A stretch of 64,000 bases of DNA from contig NZ_JADFCM010000002.1 of the NCBI RefSeq assembly GCF_015234585.1, positions 186,001-250,000 of the forward strand. Reading direction: 5' to 3'. Source of the DNA: Pseudalkalibacillus hwajinpoensis (GTDB taxonomy: Bacteria > Bacillota > Bacilli > Bacillales > Guptibacillaceae). The position numbers and the translations under genes were made by a program. Below are positions 33,411 through 41,659 of this stretch, one piece after another (positions within the stretch are counted from its first letter, which is position 1; each line of letters begins with the position of its first letter). The notes below the pieces were generated by a model. It worked only from the letters and a program-made list of their open reading frames with translations. It was not told the origin of the DNA and searched no databases.

Positions 33411-34082
33411 TTATTTGTCATATCCAATGTGAAAGAAGTCATTAAATGATGCTTTACTGGGAACTAACCAGTCATCATTAAAATCCTTATCTTCCATATC
33501 TTTTATCAGTTCTTTCATACTCTTTCCCGTTAGCGTCATAGTTCCGTAATCAGTGCCAAATTCAGCTGCTAAAAACAGAAAATGCATTGTTTCTAGGTGA
33601 GTTAAACACTCCACTTTAGGAAATACATTTGTACCCATGCAGATTTCTCCAGAAGAATGATAAACGTTAGGTAAAGGGAAGTAGAATACTTCAGTTTCAC
33701 TTTGAACGCTTTCAGTACCCTTTACACATATCACTTTTACGTTTACGATACGTTCCGATTCGATCCGATAATTAAATATCATTCGCGGTAATCCTACCAT
33801 TACTCTTTTACCTTGAAACTCTATCTGCCATTTTTGCTTAGAAACATCAATAAAGACTTCATGGCGACTATGATTTCTAGTGATGTACTTAAAGCAGTTT
33901 TTGGGCAACAAAGGAGATTCATATGATACTCCAGATTCCATGGATGAAGTAAGTGCTGCGATGAAATCACTAAACCTCAAAGAATAAGAGTCAATTTCAG
34001 CTCCATTCTCATGCTGCTGAACCACTTGTACATGCTCTTGGATACTACGCAACTGATCGGATATCTTTATTAGAAATTCCAT
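33411..34082 (-). CDS. E2-like conjugating protein, PRTRC-B type (223 aa)
   Basis: The end of the E2-like fold is clear: FYFPLPNVYHSSGEICMG at 133-150, with the likely catalytic Cys-148 in the GEIC turn, matching the prokaryotic E2 family D signature. The first 110 residues form the rest of the fold and an N-terminal extension. It is encoded between an unknown gene (38-base overlap) and the Ubl-JAB gene. It would accept the activated Ubl from the E1-like enzyme. No separate E3 gene is visible. Confidence 0.75.
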   Translation of the reverse strand: MEFLIKISDQLRSIQEHVQVVQQHENGAEIDSYSLRFSDFIAALTSSMESGVSYESPLLPKNCFKYITRNHSRHEVFIDVSKQKWQIEFQGKRVMVGLPRMIFNYRIESERIVNVKVICVKGTESVQSETEVFYFPLPNVYHSSGEICMGTNVFPKVECLTHLETMHFLFLAAEFGTDYGTMTLTGKSMKELIKDMEDKDFNDDWLVPSKASFNDFFHIGYDK

Positions 34083-34629
34083 TTTCGTCCTCCAATTTTT
34101 TCTTTATCTCCTTAGCTTTTAATAAGCAGTTTACTATCACAAAAGCCATCTCATGTAGATCACCTGGAAAGTAAATAGCAACATAGATCCCTGTATTATC
34201 CGGGAGAAGTTCATATGATGCTTCCAAGTCTGTAAGGGAGTGGCTCTCAAAACAATCTTTCATTTCTCCTCGATACTTACTTTCTAACACCTCTTTAAAG
34301 ACAGAATGATGTAATAGAAAGGTATGCTCGGGCTCATGTTCGCTTATTAGGTCTGGATATTTCTCATCTACACTTTTATTATCTGAATCATAAATAGCAG
34401 ATGATTCTTCCTGGTAACCAAATGATTTCACTTCTTCAAAAAGTTGCACACTACAAGTGTGAAAAATATCGAAGTCTGTATAATACTCAAATTGAATGTC
34501 AGTCATAAAAAATTTATTGTCCTTTTTCACATCTACACCAGCATCATGAAAGATCTTCATCATTGCCAGATTAGAAATTGATTTCAAATAGGAATAATGT
34601 TCTTCCATTCGCATCTCTAAAAAACTCAT
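34045..34629 (-). CDS. Unknown member of the Ubl operon (194 aa)
   Basis: ATG 34629 with AAGGAG upstream is preferred; the longer frame to 34791 overlaps the neighbouring gene heavily. The protein is acidic, with a His-rich centre (HEPEHTFLLHH). It could be a substrate adaptor or specificity factor for the E1-E2-JAB set, but no motif supports this. It overlaps the E2-like gene by 38 bases, so it is made in step with it. Confidence 0.55.
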   Translation of the reverse strand: MSFLEMRMEEHYSYLKSISNLAMMKIFHDAGVDVKKDNKFFMTDIQFEYYTDFDIFHTCSVQLFEEVKSFGYQEESSAIYDSDNKSVDEKYPDLISEHEPEHTFLLHHSVFKEVLESKYRGEMKDCFESHSLTDLEASYELLPDNTGIYVAIYFPGDLHEMAFVIVNCLLKAKEIKKKLEDENGISNKDIRSVA

Positions 34630-34648
34630 TGTAAACCGCTCCTTATTA

Positions 34649-34996
34649 TTAAATAAAAATCTCATCGTCTTCCTGCGTATACAACCGTCCTTTAACATTG
34701 TGTAGGTTGAATATGAGTGTTTCGATATCGTTATAAACCATAAAGGCATTCCCTGGATCGCAAACGAAGACTTCACCACCATCATCGTCACAATATCCTT
34801 CTATGTTAGCCATTTCATCCAAGGCTGAAATTACGTCCTCGTATGTGAAAGAATCAAAGTCAACACTGGAAACACTAGCATGGTTCCAGATCTCTTTTAT
34901 AACGACAGCAGTTCCTGGCCTCCGTTTCGACCTAAATTGCTCGGTTAAATCGGCTTTTTTTATTTCTTCCAGAAACTTATCCGTGTTAAATTTCAT
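34649..34996 (-). CDS. Small acidic protein of the Ubl operon (115 aa)
   Basis: ATG 34996 follows GGGAGAGG. The protein is acidic, with a DDDGGEVFVCDPGNAF stretch and predicted mixed secondary structure. It lies 45 bases after the sliding-clamp gene and 19 before the 194-aa gene. It is not an obvious beta-grasp protein. Unknown function, possibly a partner of the clamp or of the conjugation enzymes. Confidence 0.55.
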   Translation of the reverse strand: MKFNTDKFLEEIKKADLTEQFRSKRRPGTAVVIKEIWNHASVSSVDFDSFTYEDVISALDEMANIEGYCDDDGGEVFVCDPGNAFMVYNDIETLIFNLHNVKGRLYTQEDDEIFI

Positions 34997-35041
34997 ATTT
35001 TACCTCTCCCTTAAAGAAAAGAGGGGAGTATCCCCTCGTGA

Positions 35042-36166
35042 TTAGTAAGTTCTTACTGGCAGAATGAGTTGAACTTCATCTACATCTGATTTTTCGGTTG
35101 GTTTCAACAGAAACGGTTTCATATCTCCTTGAAAAAGGAAAGAGACTTCATCACAATCAAAAGCTCGCAATGCTTCAATTAGAAACTTTGCTGAGAAGTT
35201 TATCGTGAACTCATCCTCACCTTCAAGCTGGTTATAAATCGTTTCCACACGTCCCTTACCCGTTTGAGCTTGGTGTGAAGAAAGAGCGGCGACACCGTTA
35301 ACGTGAAGCTTAACAACCCCACCTTTACCGTTATCAGCCACATTCGCAATTTCTTTCACATGCTCAATTGAGTCTAAAAACTCTTTTCTAGCGATTCTCA
35401 TATCCGCTTTGTAACCCTGGGGAATCAATCTACTCGTATCCGGATAATTCCCATCAAGTAAGCGCGAAAGAAACTTGGTCTGGCCATTCTTAAGTAGTAT
35501 CATTTGTTCATCAGCAATAAGCTCTACATCCAGTTTAGAATCGAAAATTTTAATGCAATTTTCTAGCGCTTTAGCCGGAACAACTATATTAAATTCCTTC
35601 TTGCTTTCTTTCTGATACGATAATTTTCCTAGCCTATGGCTGTCCGTACTGACTAACTCAATACAATCAGATTTAATATTGATTGAGACACCAGTAAGAA
35701 CAGGTCTAGTTTCGACTTTACTAGTCGCAAAAGCTGTCTTTTTTACAAAGCTTGAAAATCGCTCACCCGACAACACAAGGTGAGGTTGTTTTTCATCCAT
35801 TTCTGGAAACTTTGGATACTCTTCAGGATCAAGACAATTAAGCTCAAATTCGCTTTTACCTGAAGTAATCGTTGTTTGGAATCCTTCTAATGAGAAAGTA
35901 ATCTGTTTTCGAGAACGTTTTAGAATATCTAAAAGTTGTCTAGGAATTACCGTTTTACCAGTATCAATTACTGAAACAGATTGACCGTCCACAGGAATAG
36001 AGTGAACAATCGTTTCGTCTGCATCAGAACCAGTTAAACGGATTTCATCAACATCTACTTCGAATAGAACCCCTTGTAAAATAGGGAGAGAAGCTTTAGC
36101 TGAGACAACTTTACACACCTTATTAAGTCCTTCTACAATCAGATCACGGTTAATTTCAAATTTCAT
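35042..36166 (-). CDS. dnaN: Plasmid-encoded DNA polymerase III beta sliding clamp (374 aa)
   Basis: Three clamp domains are readable across the full length, with typical strings such as VSAKASLPILQGV near residue 20 and a QLILPVRTY ending as in Bacillus DnaN. Length is near the usual 378. The gene starts with AGGAGG in front, after a hairpin terminator. It is a second clamp beside the host one, so it may serve plasmid replication or repair after transfer. It is in the same strand block as Rad52 and the Ubl cassette. Confidence 0.9.
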   Translation of the reverse strand: MKFEINRDLIVEGLNKVCKVVSAKASLPILQGVLFEVDVDEIRLTGSDADETIVHSIPVDGQSVSVIDTGKTVIPRQLLDILKRSRKQITFSLEGFQTTITSGKSEFELNCLDPEEYPKFPEMDEKQPHLVLSGERFSSFVKKTAFATSKVETRPVLTGVSINIKSDCIELVSTDSHRLGKLSYQKESKKEFNIVVPAKALENCIKIFDSKLDVELIADEQMILLKNGQTKFLSRLLDGNYPDTSRLIPQGYKADMRIARKEFLDSIEHVKEIANVADNGKGGVVKLHVNGVAALSSHQAQTGKGRVETIYNQLEGEDEFTINFSAKFLIEALRAFDCDEVSFLFQGDMKPFLLKPTEKSDVDEVQLILPVRTY

Positions 36167-36200
36167 TTTTAATTCCTCCTAAAGGTTTAGTTAAAATAAA

Positions 36201-36240
36201 AAGCACAAAGAGAGCATGTTTAATCGCTCTTTTGTGCTTT
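36201..36240 (-). terminator. Terminator between rad52-like and dnaN genes
   Basis: A stem of AAGCACAAA-GAGAGC with GCTCTTTTGTGCTT is followed on the minus strand by TTTTTATTTT. It lies 10 bases after the Rad52-like stop and 35 before the dnaN start, so it likely reduces transcription into the clamp and Ubl genes. Confidence 0.7.
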
Positions 36241-36248
36241 ATCCCAAG

Positions 36249-37235
36249 TTAAGCAGTCTGTCCGGATTGGTAGTCTGCTTTTATTTTGTTTAATACGGTC
36301 CCCACATCGTTTTTATTAATATTAAAAAAGAGGTGGAAGATGCCGCTATAATGATCTCTGTGTCCTAATTGATTGACATAGTTAAGGACTGTTTCTTTAT
36401 CACAATGGTGTTCCAGACCAATTTGAATCAAATCATAAACCGGCCTCAAAGCATCATAATAGTTTTTCATTTCACTAAAGGCAGCCTTTCGAATCTCTTG
36501 AGGTAATCTAATTTGATGATTAGGATTAGCCTTGTTGAAGATCCGCACCATAAAATCAGGTTGACTGTTCAAGTCAAGTTGTGGCTCCATCTGATTGAGG
36601 TAATTGATCATCTGTCTCAATTGATTATTGCTTACGTCCTGGTTACTCCTGTCCTCTGGTACATTCGTAGTTTGATTTGATGCTGATTGCTTATCATCTT
36701 GTCCCTTAACGTCTACTTCAGGCAATGCCCATTTTGGAAGACGTGGAGGAGCGAAATAACCTTTAATTTGAGGAGTATTTCCCTTCGCCTTTTGAAAAAC
36801 ATAAATCGCATCTGGAGTAGGCTTGTTCTTTTTTATTTCAACAAACTCTTCGGAAAGATCGTAAATATATCGACCAATTCCCCACTCCACTGCAGCTCGT
36901 TTCATTGCACTTGAAACGCCGCCCTTAGTTGGTTCGATATTGGTTATATCAGCACCATCCCATTTGATACGAGATTTTGTATCTGAATAATGAATTCGTA
37001 TGCCACAAATTACTCCATTAAGAAGTGGTTTAAATTCATTCTCCCAATTTTCCGGTCCAACAACATCGTCCAGGCGGTTCATAATAGCCCTGTTTTGCAA
37101 ATAGGCAACTACAATCGCTTTAGGTACCTTATCTTGAATAAAAGTCCTAGAGACACGCCATTCAATGTCCTCAGCAGGAAAAGGAGCAGCTAACCTTTCT
37201 TTGATCACGTTTGCTTCCATACAATTTCCACCCAT
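36249..37235 (-). CDS. Rad52/Rad22-family single-strand annealing protein (328 aa)
   Basis: The N-terminal 160 residues match the Rad52 fold: NRLDDVVGPENW, IRIHYSD, then SSAMKRAAVEWGIGRYIYD. The rest is a Gln/Asn-rich linker and a small helical domain. The protein anneals single strands and supports recombination, useful for incoming plasmid DNA. Starts at 37235 or 37220 are equally plausible; both have modest ribosome sites. It is the first gene of the operon that continues to dnaN and the Ubl cassette. Confidence 0.85.
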   Translation of the reverse strand: MGGNCMEANVIKERLAAPFPAEDIEWRVSRTFIQDKVPKAIVVAYLQNRAIMNRLDDVVGPENWENEFKPLLNGVICGIRIHYSDTKSRIKWDGADITNIEPTKGGVSSAMKRAAVEWGIGRYIYDLSEEFVEIKKNKPTPDAIYVFQKAKGNTPQIKGYFAPPRLPKWALPEVDVKGQDDKQSASNQTTNVPEDRSNQDVSNNQLRQMINYLNQMEPQLDLNSQPDFMVRIFNKANPNHQIRLPQEIRKAAFSEMKNYYDALRPVYDLIQIGLEHHCDKETVLNYVNQLGHRDHYSGIFHLFFNINKNDVGTVLNKIKADYQSGQTA

Positions 37236-37292
37236 TTAGAAAACACCCTTCTTAAAGTTTTTTTTATCCATCCATCAAAGTTTTTGACACGC

Positions 37293-37372
37293 AAAAAGGC
37301 CTTTGAAGTATCATGATTAAACCTTTCTACGCAGAAATGCGTAAAAAAGTACCATAATGCCTCAAAGGCCTC
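37293..37372 (-). terminator. Leader intrinsic terminator upstream of the Rad52-like gene
   Basis: GAGGCCTTTGA..GTAC with GTA-TACTTCAAAGGCC forms the outer stem, with an inner TACGCA/TGCGTA hairpin, and then TTTTTGCG. It ends about 57 bases before the gene. I could not settle the promoter, which should lie near 37430-37470. Confidence 0.7.
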
Positions 37373-37512
37373 TAATTGTTTGGTTATAATCCCGCGAACT
37401 CAAATAGAGTTGCTCAAAAACTAAAATGTAAATGAATATATTGTAAGTATATATGATGTTTTGAAAATTCTCAATGCAATATAAATTAGTTTATAGATAA
37501 CTAATTATCTAA

Positions 37513-37677
37513 ACCACAGCATTCAATAAGTCGTCATATCTACTTAATGAATTTTCTAAAGCAATTAGAAAGACATCCACTTTACATGAAATCACAGGCT
37601 CTGAAACTTATTTCTTGGTTATTAACAAGGATCATGTAGAGGAATATTTTAAGAATGGTGAAGGTAGAGCAATCTAG
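37513..37677 (+). pseudogene. Open frame without a start: probable gene remnant
   Basis: A 54-codon frame reads like real protein (for example SYLLNEFSKAIRKTSTLHE, later YFLVINKDHVEEYF) but has no start codon after an in-frame stop. It ends at TAG 37675-37677. I regard it as the 3' remnant of a deleted gene in an otherwise non-coding 600-base gap. Confidence 0.35.
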
Positions 37678-37705
37678 TTTTATAGATTATTTGTATTTAC
37701 AATAC

Positions 37706-37734
37706 CTTTGTTGTGTAAGAAGGTGTGTTATAAT
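37706..37734 (+). promoter_or_regulatory. Extended -10 promoter of the XRE/TadZ-like operon
   Basis: TGTTATAAT is an extended -10 box; a weak -35 (CTTTGT) lies 17 bases upstream. The transcript begins about 40 bases before the terminator at 37779-37824. Confidence 0.55.
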
Positions 37735-37778
37735 TTTGAAAGAATAACTATTAAGTATAAATTAAATACACATAGCGA

Positions 37779-37824
37779 AGACCGCTAAATACCACAAGTC
37801 GTGGGTATTTAGCGGTCTTTTTTG
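37779..37824 (+). terminator. Leader intrinsic terminator before the XRE gene
   Basis: AAGACCGCTAAATACC pairs perfectly with GGTATTTAGCGGTCTT around a short loop, followed by six T. The next gene starts 28 bases later. Confidence 0.85.
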
Positions 37825-37851
37825 TTTATTTGTAGAAAGGATTGGACCTTC

Positions 37852-38097
37852 ATGATTGATAAATTTGAAGAAATTAAAATAGTAGAAAGCGATGTAGAAC
37901 GACTAATAATATTAAGAAAACGCTTGGGGAAAAGCCAATATCAATTTTCTAAAGATATAGGGGTTTCCTCAAGTTACTTAGGACAAATTGAAAACTATAA
38001 ATATCCTTTCACACTAAATTTGAAACAAAAAATCAATAAATTTTTGAGACAGGAGAGGGCGGTTGATGAACGAGATTTATTTAGCAGCTTCAAATAG
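37852..38097 (+). CDS. XRE-family helix-turn-helix protein (81 aa)
   Basis: ATG 37852 follows AGAAAGG. Residues 28-60 form a Cro/C1-type helix-turn-helix (KSQYQFSKDIGVSSSYLGQI). The gene overlaps the downstream TadZ-like gene by 32 bases, so the two are translated together. It may be a DNA-binding partner of that protein or a regulator of transfer genes. Confidence 0.75.
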   Translation: MIDKFEEIKIVESDVERLIILRKRLGKSQYQFSKDIGVSSSYLGQIENYKYPFTLNLKQKINKFLRQERAVDERDLFSSFK

Positions 38098-39589
38098 AAC
38101 GGAGATAAATCTTCTAGCTAAAGCCATCTACAATAGATCAAAGGATGCAAAAGTCACTGAAGTCGCTACGGAAGACTTTCAAAGGGTTCTTTATGGTGAA
38201 TATCAATTACTAGTGATATCCCCTGAATATTTAAAGGATCCTTCTTCGATGGACTTTGATAAGTTAGTAGGGAAACAGATTTGCTACTGGCACTCAGATT
38301 ATATACCTCAAATTGTTAATGAAAAGTTATATGTTTTCCCCGATGTGAAAGCAGCTTATCAGTGGATCTATCAAGGGGAAGCATATAACGATTCTATTGC
38401 ATTTACACATACTACAAACAACGAAATACTTAAAAAAGGAGAAAAGAAATCATCCGCTCCAGCCCCAAGGAAAAAAGATGATGTTAAAAACGATGAGGAA
38501 CCAACCAAAAAGGATAATAAAGTTGAAATAAAGAAAAGTAAGTCGGAACAAGAATCAGCTTCTTCAGTAGAAGAGGATGCTAATGAATTTAAACCAGTTT
38601 CAGTAAGCGATCCCTATCCCGCATTAGATAATGAGATAAAGGAACGAATCAAAAGTGAAATTCCAGATAACGTGGAAGAGGAATTTGAAGATAAAGATAT
38701 AACCGAAGAACATCATTCATCTCCACAAACTGATGTTCACTATGAGCACGATCCTTTTTCTGAGAGAGCAGTAAAAATTCGAAAAGAAGCTTTTTCACAT
38801 GCCAATTGGGATAGGAATAAAACGATCGGAATATGGTCACCTCTTCATCGAGTCGGCGTCACTACACTTATTTTCACGATAGCTTTGCATTTCGGTAAAC
38901 TCAAGGTTCCCACTGCAGCTGTTGAAGGACTTACAAATAACCAACTATTTAAAACCTTGTTAAGTCAGTATTGTAATGTACCAGAAGGGTGGACTTCATT
39001 TTTATCTGCCTTGCAAGATGAGAAAGCTGAAGCTCACAAAGTAGAATGGACATACAATAACGTTCATTGGTTACCAATCGGGGATAGAGATATTGATAAG
39101 CATGAGTGGAGTAAAGAGCATATTAAGCATTATCTCCGTAGTGTTAAATACTATGATGTAGTATTTGTAGATTTACCTACAGGAAAAATGGCGCAACATA
39201 CATTAGATACACTTGAACATCTGGACGAACTGTTCATTTTAATCGACGGTTCCTATCAACAAGTATTAGCATGGAAAACTTATATTCAGTCAGTCATAAA
39301 AGAGTACAACATTCCAGTTAATCTTATTTTCATAAAAAAGTACTCTTTCAGTAAACCCCAAAAAATAGCAGAAAAACTGGAACTCCCGCTTCTAACAGTT
39401 TTTCCAGATCTATCAGAAGCTATTTATCGAAATTACCACGAGAAAATACCGCTGATTGACCAAAGCGACTCCTACCGCTTATTAGAGAAGCCTCTTACTA
39501 CTATTACTGAGCATATCCTGGGTGAAGAGTATACGTTTAATCAAAAAGTTCCCATTCTCAAAAGGCTCAAATGGTTTCTCAATTCGTAA
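38066..39589 (+). CDS. Third TadZ-like degenerate ParA-family protein (507 aa)
   Basis: ATG 38066 follows GGAGAGGGCGG. A receiver-like N-terminal domain (1-120) and a long acidic, Lys-rich linker (125-230) are followed by a ParA-type fold with IGIWSPLHRVGVTTLIF at the P-loop, again without Lys, and VVFVDLPTG as Walker B. The plan matches the proteins at 9649-11178 and 7710-8891. It lies far from the pilus operon, paired with an XRE protein, so it may place another machine, perhaps the T4SS. Confidence 0.65.
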   Translation: MNEIYLAASNRTEINLLAKAIYNRSKDAKVTEVATEDFQRVLYGEYQLLVISPEYLKDPSSMDFDKLVGKQICYWHSDYIPQIVNEKLYVFPDVKAAYQWIYQGEAYNDSIAFTHTTNNEILKKGEKKSSAPAPRKKDDVKNDEEPTKKDNKVEIKKSKSEQESASSVEEDANEFKPVSVSDPYPALDNEIKERIKSEIPDNVEEEFEDKDITEEHHSSPQTDVHYEHDPFSERAVKIRKEAFSHANWDRNKTIGIWSPLHRVGVTTLIFTIALHFGKLKVPTAAVEGLTNNQLFKTLLSQYCNVPEGWTSFLSALQDEKAEAHKVEWTYNNVHWLPIGDRDIDKHEWSKEHIKHYLRSVKYYDVVFVDLPTGKMAQHTLDTLEHLDELFILIDGSYQQVLAWKTYIQSVIKEYNIPVNLIFIKKYSFSKPQKIAEKLELPLLTVFPDLSEAIYRNYHEKIPLIDQSDSYRLLEKPLTTITEHILGEEYTFNQKVPILKRLKWFLNS

Positions 39590-39594
39590 CGTTC

Positions 39595-39623
39595 TTGATT
39601 CTTTCGATTCCATAGGATATAGT
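39595..39623 (+). promoter_or_regulatory. Sigma-A promoter of the DUF4258/TOPRIM operon
   Basis: TTGATT and TATAGT are separated by exactly 17 bases. A small leader hairpin (GCTACCC/GGGTTAGC, 39656-39675) follows, then the terminator at 39694-39778. Confidence 0.7.
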
Positions 39624-39693
39624 TTAATCATTCAGATTTTACTTTGACTTTTATGGCTACCCTCTTTGGGTTAGCGGGAATGAATGAATCAAT

Positions 39694-39778
39694 AAGCGGT
39701 CCTTGGATCGGTAGTAGTGTTCCACACTATTTCTTTTAGTGTGCACACGTCACAAACTACCTCCAAGACCGCTTTTTT
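39694..39778 (+). terminator. Leader intrinsic terminator before the DUF4258-like gene
   Basis: AAGCGGTC-TTGGA..GTAGT pairs with ACTAC-TCCAA-GACCGCTT, enclosing a smaller CACACTA/TAGTGTG hairpin, and is followed by six T. The TTG start lies 28 bases downstream. Confidence 0.8.
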
Positions 39779-39806
39779 GCGTGTCAAAAATGAGGAGGTG
39801 TGCGAA

Positions 39807-40151
39807 TTGAATCAAGAACAAATGAAGAAGAAACTAAAATTAATTAAGAAGGTTTTAATGAGTGGAAATGGGTACATTCGGTTAGGATCACATACGAAAG
39901 AAAGGCTCTTTAAAAGAGGTTATACAAAAGGAGATTTGGTATGTGGCATCATGACAGGAAGCATTACGAGAGTACAGACTGGTTTCAATCATGCGTTAGG
40001 AAGAACAGCTCTTACTTATACCATCGAAGGTCAAGATAGGAGTCATAACCCAGTAGTCGTTATTCTTTCTGAAGAGGGGTCTCACGGATTCTTGATTGTA
40101 ACTGTCATGCCACCGATTGATCATTCGCGATTTCATGACTGTATTGGTTAA
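39807..40151 (+). CDS. DUF4258-like small protein (114 aa)
   Basis: TTG 39807 is chosen, with GAGGAGGTG upstream; a longer frame would start in the terminator. The pattern SHTKERLFKRGYTKGDL, then TYTIEGQD and a closing LIVTVMPP, is typical of DUF4258 proteins. These are often near plasmid and toxin genes, with no settled function. It is first in an operon with a TOPRIM-like gene 26 bases on. Confidence 0.6.
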   Translation: MNQEQMKKKLKLIKKVLMSGNGYIRLGSHTKERLFKRGYTKGDLVCGIMTGSITRVQTGFNHALGRTALTYTIEGQDRSHNPVVVILSEEGSHGFLIVTVMPPIDHSRFHDCIG

Positions 40152-40177
40152 CTAAACTATTTAGAGAGGTGTTTTCT

Positions 40178-41443
40178 ATGTTACAGGATATGCGTAGAAC
40201 GAGAATTAATGGATGGTTTGAGTATTATCGAATTGCATGTCCTATATGTGGTCATACAGGTGGTTGTATGCAACATAAGGACGGAAAAGCTATTGCATGT
40301 ATTCGTATCCAGAGCGATCGTTACTTCAGCAAAAATTCAAGCCTTCCTTCCTATCTTCACATCTTAGATAGCGAACAACAAAGGAATAGAATTAAAGATT
40401 CTCAGGTAGCGCCACAAGGATTGCAGAAGAAAGAGGATACCATATTACAAACTGTCTATTCAACAATGTTAGAATGCTTAGAGTTAACTGATGCTCATTA
40501 TACTCATTTAACTTCAAAAGACAGGCAGCTAAGTGATGAACAAATTAGAATAAGAGATTATCGCTCTTTTCCAGAACAGCCCTGGAATACCGTTAAAGAA
40601 ATGCAGGAATTGCTTGGTGTTCAGGGTTTTGAAGGAGTACCAGGATTTTATTTAGCGAAAGGAAAGTTTGGACAATATTGGTCTATAAGTGGTGTAGACG
40701 GGATCTTAATCCCTTACAGAAACGTTAGAAACGAAATTGTTGGGTTCCAATATAGACTGGATTCACCTCCTAATGATGTGAAGGTACAGCAAATTCGCGA
40801 TGGACTTTCTGCTAGGGTCATTAAACAACCCAATCTAGTGCAGGTTACTTACAAAGGAGAAATTGTACTAGAAAAAGAATTTACAATGAAAGAAACTGAA
40901 AAAGTAAAATTAGGAGATGATGTGATCGGGTGGGTTACATTAAAGAAGGGTAACCGCTATTATTGGTTAAGCTCAGCTAATAAACCTCAAGGTACCGGTT
41001 CTGGAAATCCCGCTCCCGTTCATATCTCAGTTCCAACCAAAAAACTGAGTTCTTGGGAAAGCGGAAAAACGTTAAAAGCTAAAACGGTTTGGCTATCCGA
41101 AGGTCCACTGAAAACGGACATTGCAGCGGATTGTATAGAGAAGCTGTTTGATCCCGAAGAAATAGATGTAGTAGGTGATACATTTATTGCTTTACCAGGT
41201 GTTAATTCTTGGAGAGTTTGTCTACCCGTTCTAGAACAGATGGAAGTGGAAGAAATAAACTTATGCTTTGATTCAGACGTTGTTAGCAACCCTTTCGTCC
41301 GTAAACAACTTATGGAAGCTGCGAAAGAACTTCACAGCCGAGGCTATAGAATGAACATGGTAATCTGGAATGCTAAGGACGGTAGTGGAATAGATAATTT
41401 ATTCTTGAGATCAAAGCTTCCCCAGCTAAAAAGACTAATGTGA
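40178..41443 (+). CDS. Zinc-finger/TOPRIM (DUF3854-like) primase-type protein (421 aa)
   Basis: ATG 40178 follows AGAGAGGTG. The N-terminus has a zinc-finger-like CPICGHTGGC. The C-terminal third is TOPRIM-like: WLSEGPLKTDIAAD near residue 310 (first acidic), INLCFDSDVV near 365 (DxD), and a closing KDGSGIDNLFL, as in DUF3854 plasmid proteins. It may act as a primase-like or transfer-initiation enzyme. No canonical relaxase is seen elsewhere in the window, so this gene deserves attention. Confidence 0.65.
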   Translation: MLQDMRRTRINGWFEYYRIACPICGHTGGCMQHKDGKAIACIRIQSDRYFSKNSSLPSYLHILDSEQQRNRIKDSQVAPQGLQKKEDTILQTVYSTMLECLELTDAHYTHLTSKDRQLSDEQIRIRDYRSFPEQPWNTVKEMQELLGVQGFEGVPGFYLAKGKFGQYWSISGVDGILIPYRNVRNEIVGFQYRLDSPPNDVKVQQIRDGLSARVIKQPNLVQVTYKGEIVLEKEFTMKETEKVKLGDDVIGWVTLKKGNRYYWLSSANKPQGTGSGNPAPVHISVPTKKLSSWESGKTLKAKTVWLSEGPLKTDIAADCIEKLFDPEEIDVVGDTFIALPGVNSWRVCLPVLEQMEVEEINLCFDSDVVSNPFVRKQLMEAAKELHSRGYRMNMVIWNAKDGSGIDNLFLRSKLPQLKRLM

Positions 41444-41552
41444 TTTCTAAATTGTTGATTTTTCGAAGTCGTGACCAATACTAGTATTTAGACAATGCAA
41501 GTAGACAAAAAAATGGTGTCATATTAAATAAGTCTAATAATCATATCAAAAG

Positions 41553-41586
41553 AGGTACAGCCATCGTTTGCGCTGTGCCTTTTTTA
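41553..41586 (+). terminator. Leader intrinsic terminator before the RelA-type gene
   Basis: AGGTACAGC and GCGCTGTGCCT form a stem of nine or more pairs with a short loop, followed by six T. The next gene starts 73 bases downstream and 110 bases separate it from the preceding gene, so it may serve either as end of the upstream operon or as leader attenuator. Confidence 0.75.
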
Positions 41587-41659
41587 GTGCGCGTATATAA
41601 ACTTAGCCATGATTGTTGTAAGATAAAGTAAACAGAGTATAAATATTGGAGGTTTAATT

